Shown here: positions 1 through 6,594 of the stretch, in pieces
How positions within the stretch are numbered: position 1 is the stretch's first letter
Layout: every line of letters begins with the position of its first letter
Assembly: GCA_026388365.1 (NCBI GenBank)
Contig: JAPLJW010000259.1
Span: 1-10,843 of the forward strand
From: Deltaproteobacteria bacterium
Lineage (GTDB): Bacteria; Desulfobacterota; Syntrophia; Syntrophales; UBA5619
Length of the DNA stretch: 10,843 bases
Direction of reading: 5' to 3'
Program-made: the position numbers and the translations under genes
The notes under the pieces: model-generated
Database searches by the model: none
Seen by the model: the letters and a program-made list of their open reading frames with translations, nothing else
Told to the model about the DNA's origin: nothing

Positions 1-337
1 CGCCGATAAAGATGTTCAGCAGCCAGCTCGCCGCGCCGATGATCAGGGCGCCCAGAACGGCGGTCCAGAATCCCCGGACATCGAATCCGGGAATGACGGC
101 GGAGACGATCATGAGCATCAGCGCATTGATCACAAAGGTGAAAAGCCCGAGGGTCAGGATGTTGACGGGCAGCGTCAGCAGGATGAGGAGGGGACGGAAA
201 AACGCATTGAGGATCCCGAGGAGCGCCGCAGCAAGAAGGGCGGGGAAAACACCATTCACGCGGATGCCGTCCAGCATCCAGGAGGCCGCCAGGACGGCCG
301 CCGTCAACACCAGCCAGCGCAACAGGACACCCCTCAT
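1..337 (-). CDS. YvlD / phage-holin-4 family small membrane protein (3' end outside window)
   Basis: The frame read on the minus strand from the ATG at 335-337 stays open to the window edge and gives 112 residues. The protein is almost entirely hydrophobic, with about four predicted membrane segments (roughly residues 8-22, 31-48, 52-82 as a hairpin, and 91-111). The core around residues 44-74 (NAFFRP, then TLP, then TLGLF, then VINALML) is the hallmark of the Phage_holin_4_2 / YvlD family of inner-membrane proteins. These are usually 110-120 aa, so nearly the whole protein is visible. Despite the family name, most chromosomal members are not phage lysis proteins and their function is unknown. 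A GGAGG lies 8 nt before the ATG. It is the last visible gene of the minus-strand redox cluster, 53 bp after rubrerythrin, with no convincing terminator between them, so co-transcription is possible. No functional link to the redox genes is evident. Confidence 0.85.
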   Translation of the reverse strand, partial: MRGVLLRWLVLTAAVLAASWMLDGIRVNGVFPALLAAALLGILNAFFRPLLILLTLPVNILTLGLFTFVINALMLMIVSAVIPGFDVRGFWTAVLGALIIGAASWLLNIFIG

Positions 338-390
338 CGCGTAATCCTCCGATTATTCGTTATCCTCATGTTCTGAGCCTTAGCCGCTCT

Positions 391-885
391 TTAACGAAAG
401 GTCTTGAACTTCTCTTTTCCGGCGCCGCAGACCGGGCAGACCTCCGGCAGGACGCCGTCCGCAACGTAGCCGCAGACCAGACAGACGTGGTAGGTCGTCT
501 CTCGCTCTTCCAGAAGGTGGTTCATCGCCTCCCTGTAGAGCTTTGCATGGGTTTCTTCGACATCCCGGCTCTGGCTGAAATGGAGAACCGCGGCCCGGTC
601 TCCCTCCGCTTCGGCCTCCTTGACGAATCGGCCGTATGCGACCTCCGCCACCCCCTGCTCCGACTGGAAGCTCTCCGTCAGGTTTTCCTCCGTCGTCTTG
701 ATCTCTTTGAGGACCCGGAGCGCCCGCGCCCCATGAATCTCTTCGGACCAGGCAATCACCCGGAAGAGCTTCGCCATCTGCGGATACCCCTCCTCCTCCG
801 CCTTTTCCGCGTACACCTTCAGGCGCAGGGCCGCCTTGGCCTCACCCGCATAGGCCTGCTGCAACGCATCCTTTGTTCCTCCCAT
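391..885 (-). CDS. rbr: Rubrerythrin (diiron peroxidase with C-terminal rubredoxin domain)
   Basis: This 164-aa protein has the usual rubrerythrin length and two-domain layout. An N-terminal ferritin-like four-helix domain (about 1-128) carries diiron ligands E15, the E48-x-x-H51 pair and the E110-x-x-H113 pair. A C-terminal rubredoxin-like domain carries C135-x-x-C138 and C150-x-x-C153 for a single Fe(Cys)4 site. Rubrerythrins reduce hydrogen peroxide to water in the cytoplasm of anaerobes, taking electrons from rubredoxin or flavoproteins. The third helix has E76 and E81, but the position matching the second glutamate of the classical ExxE pair (E97 in the Desulfovibrio protein, as I recall that sequence) is V79. 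This may mark a subfamily. The start is supported by a GAGGGGG about 7 nt upstream. The gene lies 30 bp after rubredoxin, which fits a donor-acceptor pair expressed together. Confidence 0.95.
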   Translation of the reverse strand: MGGTKDALQQAYAGEAKAALRLKVYAEKAEEEGYPQMAKLFRVIAWSEEIHGARALRVLKEIKTTEENLTESFQSEQGVAEVAYGRFVKEAEAEGDRAAVLHFSQSRDVEETHAKLYREAMNHLLEERETTYHVCLVCGYVADGVLPEVCPVCGAGKEKFKTFR

Positions 886-915
886 AACGCTTCCCCCTCT
901 TAAAACCCCCTCCCT

Positions 916-1074
916 CTATTCCGGCTCGAACTCATCCTTGGCGGCGCCGCAGAGTGGGCAGACCCAGTCTTCGGGAAGCTTTTCAAAAGGAACCCCCTCC
1001 CCGATTCCCGCTTCGGGATCACCGACTTCCGGGTCATAGACATAACCACAGATACTGCATACATATTTTCCCAT
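916..1074 (-). CDS. Rubredoxin
   Basis: This is a 52-aa protein, the standard rubredoxin length, easily missed because it is short. The two knuckles C6-x-x-C9-G-Y-x-Y and C39-P-L-C42-G bind one iron. The DP-x-x-G-D-P-x-x-G-I segment (residues 14-24), the F30 and W37 core residues and the C-terminal KDEFE are all typical. Rubredoxin is a soluble one-electron carrier that donates to flavodiiron proteins and to rubrerythrin. It sits between these two genes, 88 bp after the flavodiiron gene and 30 bp before rubrerythrin. A strong AGGAGGG lies 6 nt before the ATG, stronger than its neighbours' sites, which fits high expression of a small carrier. No intrinsic terminator is obvious in the 88-bp gap. 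Confidence 0.96.
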   Translation of the reverse strand: MGKYVCSICGYVYDPEVGDPEAGIGEGVPFEKLPEDWVCPLCGAAKDEFEPE

Positions 1075-1162
1075 GATTTTCCCTCCTCTTAAAATGAATT
1101 GGCCGTTTTCCCGGGAATCTTCCCGCCGTGCCCCCCCGTTGTCTCCGCTGCTGCCGCCCTTT

Positions 1163-2365
1163 CTAAATACGGCACCGAACCTTCTCCGCCATCTTTATTC
1201 CGAAATCATAACAGCGGGCGAGGACCCCAGCGTCCGGCACGTTCTTCACCCGGATCCCCTCCCCCGCCTTCTCGACCTTCATCTCCGCGAGGATTTCTTC
1301 GATCTCCTGCACCGCCTCTCCGCTCCAGCCGTATGATCCGAAGGCGGCGCCGATGAGGTTCCTCGGTTTTAACCCCTTGAGATAGGTCAGAATGTCCGCC
1401 ATGTTCGGGAGCAGGTGGTTGTTGAGCGTCGACGAACCGACGGCGATCGCCCCGGCGCCCAGAAGTTCATAGACGACATCGCTCCGGTGCACCCCGTCCA
1501 TCGATAGAAGCTTCACCCCAAGCCCTCCCGCCGCGAGGCCCTCGCTGACCGCACGGGCCATCTTTTCCGTGCTGTGCCACATCGTCGCATAGACGACGAC
1601 CGCCTTCGCCTCCGGTTTCTGGGCGGCCCATTTCGCATAGCTCCCGATGATCCCCCCGGTCTCTTTCCGCCAGATTGGCCCATGGTCCGGGGCTATGATT
1701 CGGAAGGAGAGGCCCGCAGCGGTGACCTTCTCGATGAGCTTGAGAACCAGGGGCGAGTAGGGCAGAATGATGTTTGCGTAGTAAGTCGCCGCCTCATAGG
1801 CGAGAATCGCCGGGTCGCACGCGTCGGCAAACCGCTCCAGGGAGGCGTAGTGCATCCCGAAGGCATCCTGGGAGAAGAGGAGTTGCTCCTCGTTCAGGTA
1901 GGCAAACATGCTGTCGGGCCAATGGAGCATCCGGGTCTCCATGAACGTGAGGGAGCGATTGCCGAGGCTGAGCGTCTCTCCGTCCTGGACGGCCGTGATC
2001 TCCCGTTCGAGAGAAAAAAGTTCCTTGAGGGTTTTCGCCCCCGCGGCGGAGGCAAACACATTCTTGGGATGCACCGCCGCGATCACCTCCCGGAGGGACC
2101 CGGAGTGGTCCATCTCCGAGTGGTTGGAGACGATATATTCGATCTTTCCCGGATCAACAACGGAGGCGATACGGGCCATCATCTCCTCCCGGAAGGGGGC
2201 CTTGACCGTATCGATCAGCGTGATCTTGTCCGCAAGGATCAGATAGGCGTTGTAGGTGCTTCCCCGCCTTGTCTGATAACCGTGAAAATCACGGATATTC
2301 CAGTCGATGGCGCCGACCCACCAGACATCCTCCGTCACCGGAAACGCTTTGAACGTATTCTTCAT
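1163..2365 (-). CDS. fprA: Class A flavodiiron protein (FprA/Roo type, O2 or NO reductase)
   Basis: This 400-aa protein matches the minimal class A flavodiiron protein. The N-terminal metallo-beta-lactamase-like domain (about 1-250) keeps the full diiron ligand set: H82-x-E84-x-D86-H87, H148, D167 and H228. The C-terminal flavodoxin-like domain (about 253-400) has the FMN phosphate loop T261-M-W-H-S-T266 and the later SSTLNN and GSYGWSGE loops. Such proteins reduce O2 to water (sometimes NO to N2O) in the cytoplasm, with electrons from rubredoxin. A rubredoxin gene is next downstream, as in the Desulfovibrio rubredoxin-Roo pairing. There is no C-terminal rubredoxin or flavin reductase extension, so a separate reductase is needed. 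The start is supported by GAGGTG 5 nt upstream. The gene follows iorB by 25 bp in the same transcription unit. Confidence 0.96.
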   Translation of the reverse strand: MKNTFKAFPVTEDVWWVGAIDWNIRDFHGYQTRRGSTYNAYLILADKITLIDTVKAPFREEMMARIASVVDPGKIEYIVSNHSEMDHSGSLREVIAAVHPKNVFASAAGAKTLKELFSLEREITAVQDGETLSLGNRSLTFMETRMLHWPDSMFAYLNEEQLLFSQDAFGMHYASLERFADACDPAILAYEAATYYANIILPYSPLVLKLIEKVTAAGLSFRIIAPDHGPIWRKETGGIIGSYAKWAAQKPEAKAVVVYATMWHSTEKMARAVSEGLAAGGLGVKLLSMDGVHRSDVVYELLGAGAIAVGSSTLNNHLLPNMADILTYLKGLKPRNLIGAAFGSYGWSGEAVQEIEEILAEMKVEKAGEGIRVKNVPDAGVLARCYDFGIKMAEKVRCRI

Positions 2366-2390
2366 CGCTTCACCTCTTCGTGAGAATTTG

Positions 2391-3011
2391 CTAACATTTA
2401 GAAACAGCCGCCTGTCCGATTTCGAATGCGCGGAGGTTTGCCTCCACCCGCGCGGCCGGCATCCCCTCCCGGATCACCGTCTCAAAAAGCTCCCGGTCAA
2501 TGGGAAGAACGCCCAGACCCGCGACGGCGCCGATCATGACGACGTTTCCCAGGATGGAATTGCCCAGACGGATCGCCTCCTCCGTTGCAGTGAGAAACCG
2601 GGCCTCCGCCGCAAGTGTTGTGACGGTGTCCCGGATCGTCCCCGCCGATGGATATTCATCCTCACCGGTGATCACGCCGACGGGGTAGATGGGGCGCAGG
2701 TTCACCAAAACTTTCACGGAAGGGTTCCCGTAATCCGACAGCACCCGGATCGCTTCGATCGGTTCGAGGGCGACGATCAGATCCGCCATCCCTTTCGGGA
2801 TCTGGGGACTCCAGACCGTTGTCGGCGAGACCCGGATATGGCTCATGACCGAACCGCCCCGCTGGGACATCCCGAAAGTCTCCCCGATCGTCACCCGGAA
2901 CCCCTTCCGAACCAGCATGTTCGACAACACCCGGGAGGCCATGACATTCCCCTGTCCTCCCACGCCCGTGATCACGATATTGTAAGGATCTTTCGCAAGC
3001 GTCTCCCTCAT
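2391..3011 (-). CDS. iorB: Indolepyruvate:ferredoxin oxidoreductase, beta (gamma-type) subunit
   Basis: This 206-aa protein belongs to the pyruvate/ketoisovalerate oxidoreductase catalytic (POR gamma) domain family. It opens with the glycine-rich G16-V-G-G-Q-G-N22 nucleotide-binding-like turn, followed by the MSQRGG-S-V-MSHIR stretch (about 48-60) diagnostic of IorB. With IorA it oxidatively decarboxylates aryl-pyruvates (indole-, phenyl- or hydroxyphenylpyruvate) to aryl-acetyl-CoA while reducing ferredoxin. In anaerobes it can also run reductively. I chose the ATG at 3009-3011 because it overlaps the iorA stop in an ATGA, a classic translational-coupling arrangement, and because a GAGGAGG lies 10 nt upstream within iorA. 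The same frame is open further upstream to about 3140, but that part only re-reads the Fe-S coding end of iorA in another frame and has no family resemblance. Cellular location is cytoplasmic. Confidence 0.94.
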   Translation of the reverse strand: MRETLAKDPYNIVITGVGGQGNVMASRVLSNMLVRKGFRVTIGETFGMSQRGGSVMSHIRVSPTTVWSPQIPKGMADLIVALEPIEAIRVLSDYGNPSVKVLVNLRPIYPVGVITGEDEYPSAGTIRDTVTTLAAEARFLTATEEAIRLGNSILGNVVMIGAVAGLGVLPIDRELFETVIREGMPAARVEANLRAFEIGQAAVSKC

Positions 3012-4951
3012 GCCTTTGCCGCCTCCTCGCTCCGGATCGCCCCTGCCGGACAGATCCCGGCGCAGAACCCGCAGCCGGCGCAGATCACATCGTCGATCTC
3101 GGCTTTTTTCCTCTCCCGGTTCCAGAGAAGCCCCGGGCACCGGAAGATCCGCGTGCAGAGGCGGTTGCAGCCGCAGGCCTCTCCCCGGCAGAGCGCCTCG
3201 TCCACCCGCACGAGAAACCTCTTCTTCCCTTTATTCTCCGGGGAGAGGGCGCAGGATTGTTTCAGGATGAGAACCTTCACGCCCGGATCTTCCAGGAGGC
3301 GGTTCAGCGCCTCCCTTGTCCCCGTCAGGTCGAAGGGGTCCCCGATCGTCACCCGAATGCCCATCGCGCCGCAGATGGCGGCGATATCGACCTTCGGGAC
3401 GGCCTCCCCCATGGCATTCACATCGAGTCCCGGGTGGGACTGAAATCCGGTCATTGCCGTTCCGCTGTTGTCGAGGGCGATAAAGGTGATGTCCGCGTTC
3501 TGGTGGACGGCGTTGATCAGCGCGGGGATGGCCGCGTGGTAGAAGGTTGAATCCCCGCAGACGGCAATGGCCGGCTGTTCCATGCCGAACGGTCCCAACT
3601 TTCCGAACCCGGAGGCGATGCCCGTCCCCGACCCCATCGCATGGAGTGTTTTTGCCGTGTGGAAACCGGCCGCGGGGAAGAGGGAGGCCATCGCGTAGCA
3701 GCCGATGTCCCCGCAGACAAATCCGTCGCGGCTGTCGCGCTGGAGCGCCTCACGGATGGCCCAGAAGGAGGCTCGGTGGGGACAGCCGGGGCAAAAGGTC
3801 TGCTCGCGTTTTGGCAGCGCGGCCGTGAGCGCCCGGAGCTTCTCTCTGTATTCCGCGGGAATTGCGGGCGGGTCGATCCCCAGGATCCGGCCTACGACGG
3901 CGGCCACAAGGTCCGGATTCAGTTCCCCGACCATCGGCAGGTTTCCATCGTTCTTCCCGTAAAAGGTCTTGATCCCGATCTCCCCCGCCTGCTCCGCGGC
4001 GACGATCTTGACCTGGTCTTCGATAAACGGAAGCACCTCCTCGACGATCAGGACCTTCTCCGCCCTGCGCAGATGTCTTTTCAGCAATGCCTGCGGCAGC
4101 GGCCAAGTCGTTCCGAGCTTGAGGATGCCCACGCGACCCTTCGCGCGAAGAAGCGATACGGCCTCCCGGCTATAGAGGGTGCAGGCGCTGCTCGTGACGA
4201 TCAGCAGTTCCGGCGTCTCCGGCCCCTCATAGGCATTTAAGGGACTTTCCTCAAAGAGCGCAGCCGCCTTCCGCAGCTTTGCCTGCTGGAGACGGTGCTT
4301 CTGAACCACAGGGGCGCTGATCATCGGTCCGCGATCGGGATCGGAAACCGGTCCGTCGCAGTGGAATTGCGCCTTGACCGTCAAGGCCGGCAGAATTCCC
4401 AGCACGACGTTCCCGCTTGCATGCGACATCCGGGTCACGCTGCGGACCATGACAACGTTCCTGATTTGTTCCGATAGGTCAAAGGCCCAGCGGGTCATCT
4501 CCTTTGCTTCTTCAAAATCCGCCGGTTCGAGAAGCGGAATCTCCATCAGCCGAGCAAAATGGCGGGATTCCCCTTCGTTGACGCTGGAGAGGGCCCCGGG
4601 ATCGTCGCAGGTGACGAGGATCATTCCGCCCCGCGTCCCCGATCCGGTCAGGTGGAGCAGAAAATCGGAGGCGACATTGACCCCGTTCTGCTTCATGACG
4701 CAAAGGGAGCGGAGCCCCGCAAAGGAGGCCGCCGCAGCGACTTCCATGGCCACCTTCTCGTTGGTGGACCACTCCACGTAAAGCTTACCCGCCTCCGAAA
4801 AGCGCGAAAGCGTCTCGATAATCTCCGAAGAAGGGGTGCCGGGATAGCCGGCGGCAACCCTTACCCCGGCCTCCAGGGCGCCGCGGGCAATCGCTTCGTT
4901 CCCCATCAGCAAAACCTCGGCCCCTTCCTTCTGTTCACGATCCATGGACAT
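3008..4951 (-). CDS. iorA: Indolepyruvate:ferredoxin oxidoreductase, alpha subunit
   Basis: This 647-aa protein has the full IorA architecture: the N-terminal pyrimidine-binding 2-oxoacid oxidoreductase domain with YPGTPSSEI (36-44), a middle transketolase-C-like domain (about 245-350), the C-P-G-C-P-H-R motif (387-393), and the thiamine diphosphate domain with G466-D-S468 and D494-N495 forming the Mg/TPP motif. The C-terminal ferredoxin domain follows. The last cluster motif is standard (C624, C627, C630, C634-P). The first is not: it reads C588, C593, C595, C599, C605-P instead of CxxCxxCxxxCP. The enzyme converts aryl-pyruvate, CoA and oxidised ferredoxin to aryl-acetyl-CoA, CO2 and reduced ferredoxin. 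Substrate preference cannot be read from sequence. The ATG at 4951 has a GGAGG 6 nt upstream. An alternative in-frame ATG two codons later is less well spaced. It starts 15 bp after the FrhB-like gene. Confidence 0.95.
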   Translation of the reverse strand: MSMDREQKEGAEVLLMGNEAIARGALEAGVRVAAGYPGTPSSEIIETLSRFSEAGKLYVEWSTNEKVAMEVAAAASFAGLRSLCVMKQNGVNVASDFLLHLTGSGTRGGMILVTCDDPGALSSVNEGESRHFARLMEIPLLEPADFEEAKEMTRWAFDLSEQIRNVVMVRSVTRMSHASGNVVLGILPALTVKAQFHCDGPVSDPDRGPMISAPVVQKHRLQQAKLRKAAALFEESPLNAYEGPETPELLIVTSSACTLYSREAVSLLRAKGRVGILKLGTTWPLPQALLKRHLRRAEKVLIVEEVLPFIEDQVKIVAAEQAGEIGIKTFYGKNDGNLPMVGELNPDLVAAVVGRILGIDPPAIPAEYREKLRALTAALPKREQTFCPGCPHRASFWAIREALQRDSRDGFVCGDIGCYAMASLFPAAGFHTAKTLHAMGSGTGIASGFGKLGPFGMEQPAIAVCGDSTFYHAAIPALINAVHQNADITFIALDNSGTAMTGFQSHPGLDVNAMGEAVPKVDIAAICGAMGIRVTIGDPFDLTGTREALNRLLEDPGVKVLILKQSCALSPENKGKKRFLVRVDEALCRGEACGCNRLCTRIFRCPGLLWNRERKKAEIDDVICAGCGFCAGICPAGAIRSEEAAKA

Positions 4952-4966
4952 GCGGTTCCTCCACGC

Positions 4967-6058
4967 TTACCGTTTACCGTTCGCCGCCGCCCTTTTCTTC
5001 CCCTGGGATGCCGCTTTCAATTTCTCTAAATTTCCCGGCGGTGTTGCGCGGAATTCGAGAACCCCGCGTCGGCGCGCCAGCTCCAGGAGATCCATTCCCC
5101 GTTGCGTCCGGACGATCACCTGGTTCCAGGAGTGCGCCGTCGCCCACCCCTCCGGAAGCCTGGCCGATCCCACCGACAGGTCGCTGAATTCGGCGGTCAT
5201 GTCATCACAAGTGCGACAGGCCTCCCGGACGCAGGGGTCGACCTCGTCGAGCGAGATCCGTAAGGTTTCTTCGGTCGTGTAAACCTCGAGGGTATGGTAA
5301 CGGCTGGGCGGGATATCCATCCCTGTCACACGGGAAAGATCCGTCTTTTTCTTCAGCAGGGAGGCCAGTTTTTGCCAGGAGAGGGCCCAGCCGCAGAAAA
5401 GCCCCACGACAAGGTGGAGCTTTTCAATGCCGCTTTCGACTTCTGACGCGGGCTGGGTGCGCATCTTGGCCAAGGCTAACGCTTGGCATGGTGTGGCCAC
5501 GACGCCGATCTTTGATGCTTCTCCCCGGCAGACCCGGTTGAATTCGGACACGGTGGGAGAAACGACGAAACGGCTTTTTCCCATCCCTGCAACAACTTCC
5601 GCATCGGTAATCGACACGCTGCGGGGGAGAATCTCCTCCCCTTTTTCCGCAAGGATGGCCGTATCGATGAGGCCGTCCTGAAGGGCAAGCGTCATGAGTG
5701 CGGTCACGGTTCCGCCATGCTGCGCCCGTCGCCGGATGTCATTATCCGCCGCGCGCGCCATGAAGAACCCCTTAACCGCCCCCAGCTCCGGCGTGCAGTC
5801 CGTCTCCGGATAGAGCTTCCGTCGCAGGTCGTCCAGATCCGCCGGCGTCCGTGGGCAGCAGGCATAACACCGTCCCTGGGCAAGGTCGCAGGAATGAAGG
5901 GTCACCGTACGGTCGTGATAGATGGTCTGATAGGGACAGAGGCCGACGCAGGCGCCGCAACCCGTGCAGAGACCGGTTCTGAGGACCTGTTCCTCGAGTT
6001 CCTTTTGTCCTCCCCTGCCTCTTCTCTGGCCCTCCGGATCTGATTCCCAATCCGTCAT
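4967..6058 (-). CDS. FrhB/FdhB-like Fe-S flavoprotein (coenzyme F420 hydrogenase/dehydrogenase beta subunit family)
   Basis: Read from the chosen ATG this is a 363-aa protein. An N-terminal ferredoxin-like motif C31, C34, C37, C41-P is followed by a second cysteine group C57, C64, C67, C68. Then come the FrhB N-terminal domain (including QHGGTVTALM, then GMGKSRFVVSP) and the FrhB C-terminal domain with a late CxxxxCxxCxD motif near EFSDLSVGS. In methanogens this family moves electrons between Fe-S clusters, FAD and F420. Bacterial relatives often sit beside ferredoxin-linked enzymes, and their partner is usually unproven. An in-frame ATG 69 nt further upstream (6127) overlaps the -10 box of the likely promoter and has no ribosome site, so I chose 6058, where a GGAGG lies 13 nt upstream (rather long spacing). 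The basic tail (KKRAAANGKR) may be disordered. It is first in the operon, directly before iorA. Confidence 0.85.
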   Translation of the reverse strand: MTDWESDPEGQRRGRGGQKELEEQVLRTGLCTGCGACVGLCPYQTIYHDRTVTLHSCDLAQGRCYACCPRTPADLDDLRRKLYPETDCTPELGAVKGFFMARAADNDIRRRAQHGGTVTALMTLALQDGLIDTAILAEKGEEILPRSVSITDAEVVAGMGKSRFVVSPTVSEFNRVCRGEASKIGVVATPCQALALAKMRTQPASEVESGIEKLHLVVGLFCGWALSWQKLASLLKKKTDLSRVTGMDIPPSRYHTLEVYTTEETLRISLDEVDPCVREACRTCDDMTAEFSDLSVGSARLPEGWATAHSWNQVIVRTQRGMDLLELARRRGVLEFRATPPGNLEKLKAASQGKKRAAANGKR

Positions 6059-6093
6059 GATGCCGCTTCCACCTCCATCTTTCCAATGTTCGG

Positions 6094-6107
6094 ATATGGA
6101 CCCATAT
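6094..6107. promoter_or_regulatory. 14-bp palindrome in the leader of the redox operon (possible operator or leader hairpin)
   Basis: The sequence ATATGG-AC-CCATAT is a perfect inverted repeat with a 2-bp centre. It lies about 12-25 nt after the inferred transcription start and about 36 nt before the FrhB-like start codon. Outer GG/CC bases extend the arms with one bulged base. The position suits a repressor operator. I do not recognise it as a known regulator's consensus (not the Rex TTGTGA or FNR TTGAT types). Confidence 0.4.
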
Positions 6108-6125
6108 TCCCGATGAATCGCTTCC

Positions 6126-6156
6126 ATTCTAACACAAGCAGTCGTTTTTCTGTCAA
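6126..6156 (-). promoter_or_regulatory. Sigma70-like promoter for the FrhB-like/ior/oxygen-defence operon
   Basis: On the minus strand there is a perfect -35 TTGACA (6151-6156) and a -10 TAGAAT (6126-6131) at 19-nt spacing, or TTAGAA at 18 nt. The start would fall near 6119, giving a leader of about 60 nt to the ATG at 6058. The -10 overlaps the upstream in-frame ATG at 6125-6127, which argues against that codon being the start. The spacing is slightly long, so regulation by an activator is possible. Confidence 0.6.
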
Positions 6157-6223
6157 CCCCAAATCACCCAAAATCGATTAAAAAAGATAATGACGGTTAT
6201 TAAATTTTTCTGTAAGACTTCTG

Positions 6224-6252
6224 TTGACAAAGACATACTCTTATATTATGAA
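6224..6252 (+). promoter_or_regulatory. Promoter of tRNA-Asn
   Basis: A perfect TTGACA (6224-6229) is followed after 17 nt by TATGAA (6247-6252). Transcription would start near 6259, about 13 nt before the tRNA. An overlapping TATATT at 6242-6247 is too close to the -35. The same TTGACA-N17-TATGAA combination precedes the RNA element at 7491-7612. Confidence 0.65.
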
Positions 6253-6271
6253 GGCCTCCAATAACCGATCT

Positions 6272-6347
6272 TCCCCAGTAGCTCAGTCGGTAGAGCAGAT
6301 GGCTGTTAACCATCGGGTCCGTGGTTCGAGTCCGCGCTGGGGAGCCA
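6272..6347 (+). tRNA. tRNA-Asn (anticodon GTT), CCA encoded
   Basis: The 76 nt fold as a complete cloverleaf. The acceptor stem is TCCCCAG/CTGGGGA, the D stem GCTC/GAGC, the anticodon stem GATGG/CCATC with loop CTGTTAA, and the T stem CGTGG/CCGCG with loop TTCGAGT. The anticodon GTT at 6305-6307 decodes asparagine codons. The discriminator base is G and CCA is encoded. It has its own promoter and terminator, and diverges from the operon to its left. No duplicate of its 3' end was seen elsewhere in the window. Confidence 0.98.
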
Positions 6348-6356
6348 AAAATAACA

Positions 6357-6388
6357 GGGGGTTAGCTGAATATTGGTTAACCCCCTTT
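6357..6388 (+). terminator. Intrinsic terminator of tRNA-Asn
   Basis: GGGGGTTA (6357-6364) pairs perfectly with TAACCCCC (6378-6385) around a 13-nt loop, followed by a short T run. It begins 10 nt after the tRNA CCA. The T run is short, so it may not be fully efficient. Confidence 0.75.
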
Positions 6389-6403
6389 CGTTTGCTTGGT
6401 GAA

Positions 6404-6425
6404 TCTGTCCCCACTCTGTCCCCAC
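6404..6425. repeat. Perfect 11-bp tandem duplication
   Basis: TCTGTCCCCAC occurs twice head to tail (6404-6414 and 6415-6425), just downstream of the tRNA-Asn terminator. The rest of 6389-6594 shows no supportable gene. It could be slippage, or a residue of an element once inserted at the tRNA; nothing else here supports an insertion. Confidence 0.6.
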
Positions 6426-6594
6426 TGTTCTTGTTTCTACAGGTAGTTTTTTATCTTTGGATGATCCTGATTACATCCTCCGGACAGGGTGGCAACGAAG
6501 ATTTTTCATCATATCGGCTAATGCCCATACGCAATGAATCTTTGGACATGGTTGCTTGAGAAACCCGGTTTCATTCGGCAGTACGCCTCCAAGG

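Noticed and set aside
12..344. Plus-strand frame of 110 codons at the left edge.
   Set aside because: R/S/T-rich shadow of the YvlD-family membrane protein on the minus strand, which has a clear motif and ribosome site.
3012..3140. Upstream extension of iorB by 43 codons within iorA.
   Set aside because: The extension re-reads the Fe-S coding end of iorA out of frame. The ATGA overlap with a GAGGAGG site gives a better start at 3011.
2307..3443. Long plus-strand open frame of 378 codons opposite iorB and iorA.
   Set aside because: High GC third positions of the real minus-strand genes create long antisense frames. The peptide is R/P/H-rich with no family signature, while the minus strand encodes clear IOR proteins.
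6224..6559. Plus-strand open frame of about 111 codons across the tRNA region.
   Set aside because: It is a spurious translation of the tRNA-Asn gene (VAQSVEQMAVNHRVRGSSP is a familiar tRNA-derived peptide) and its terminator.
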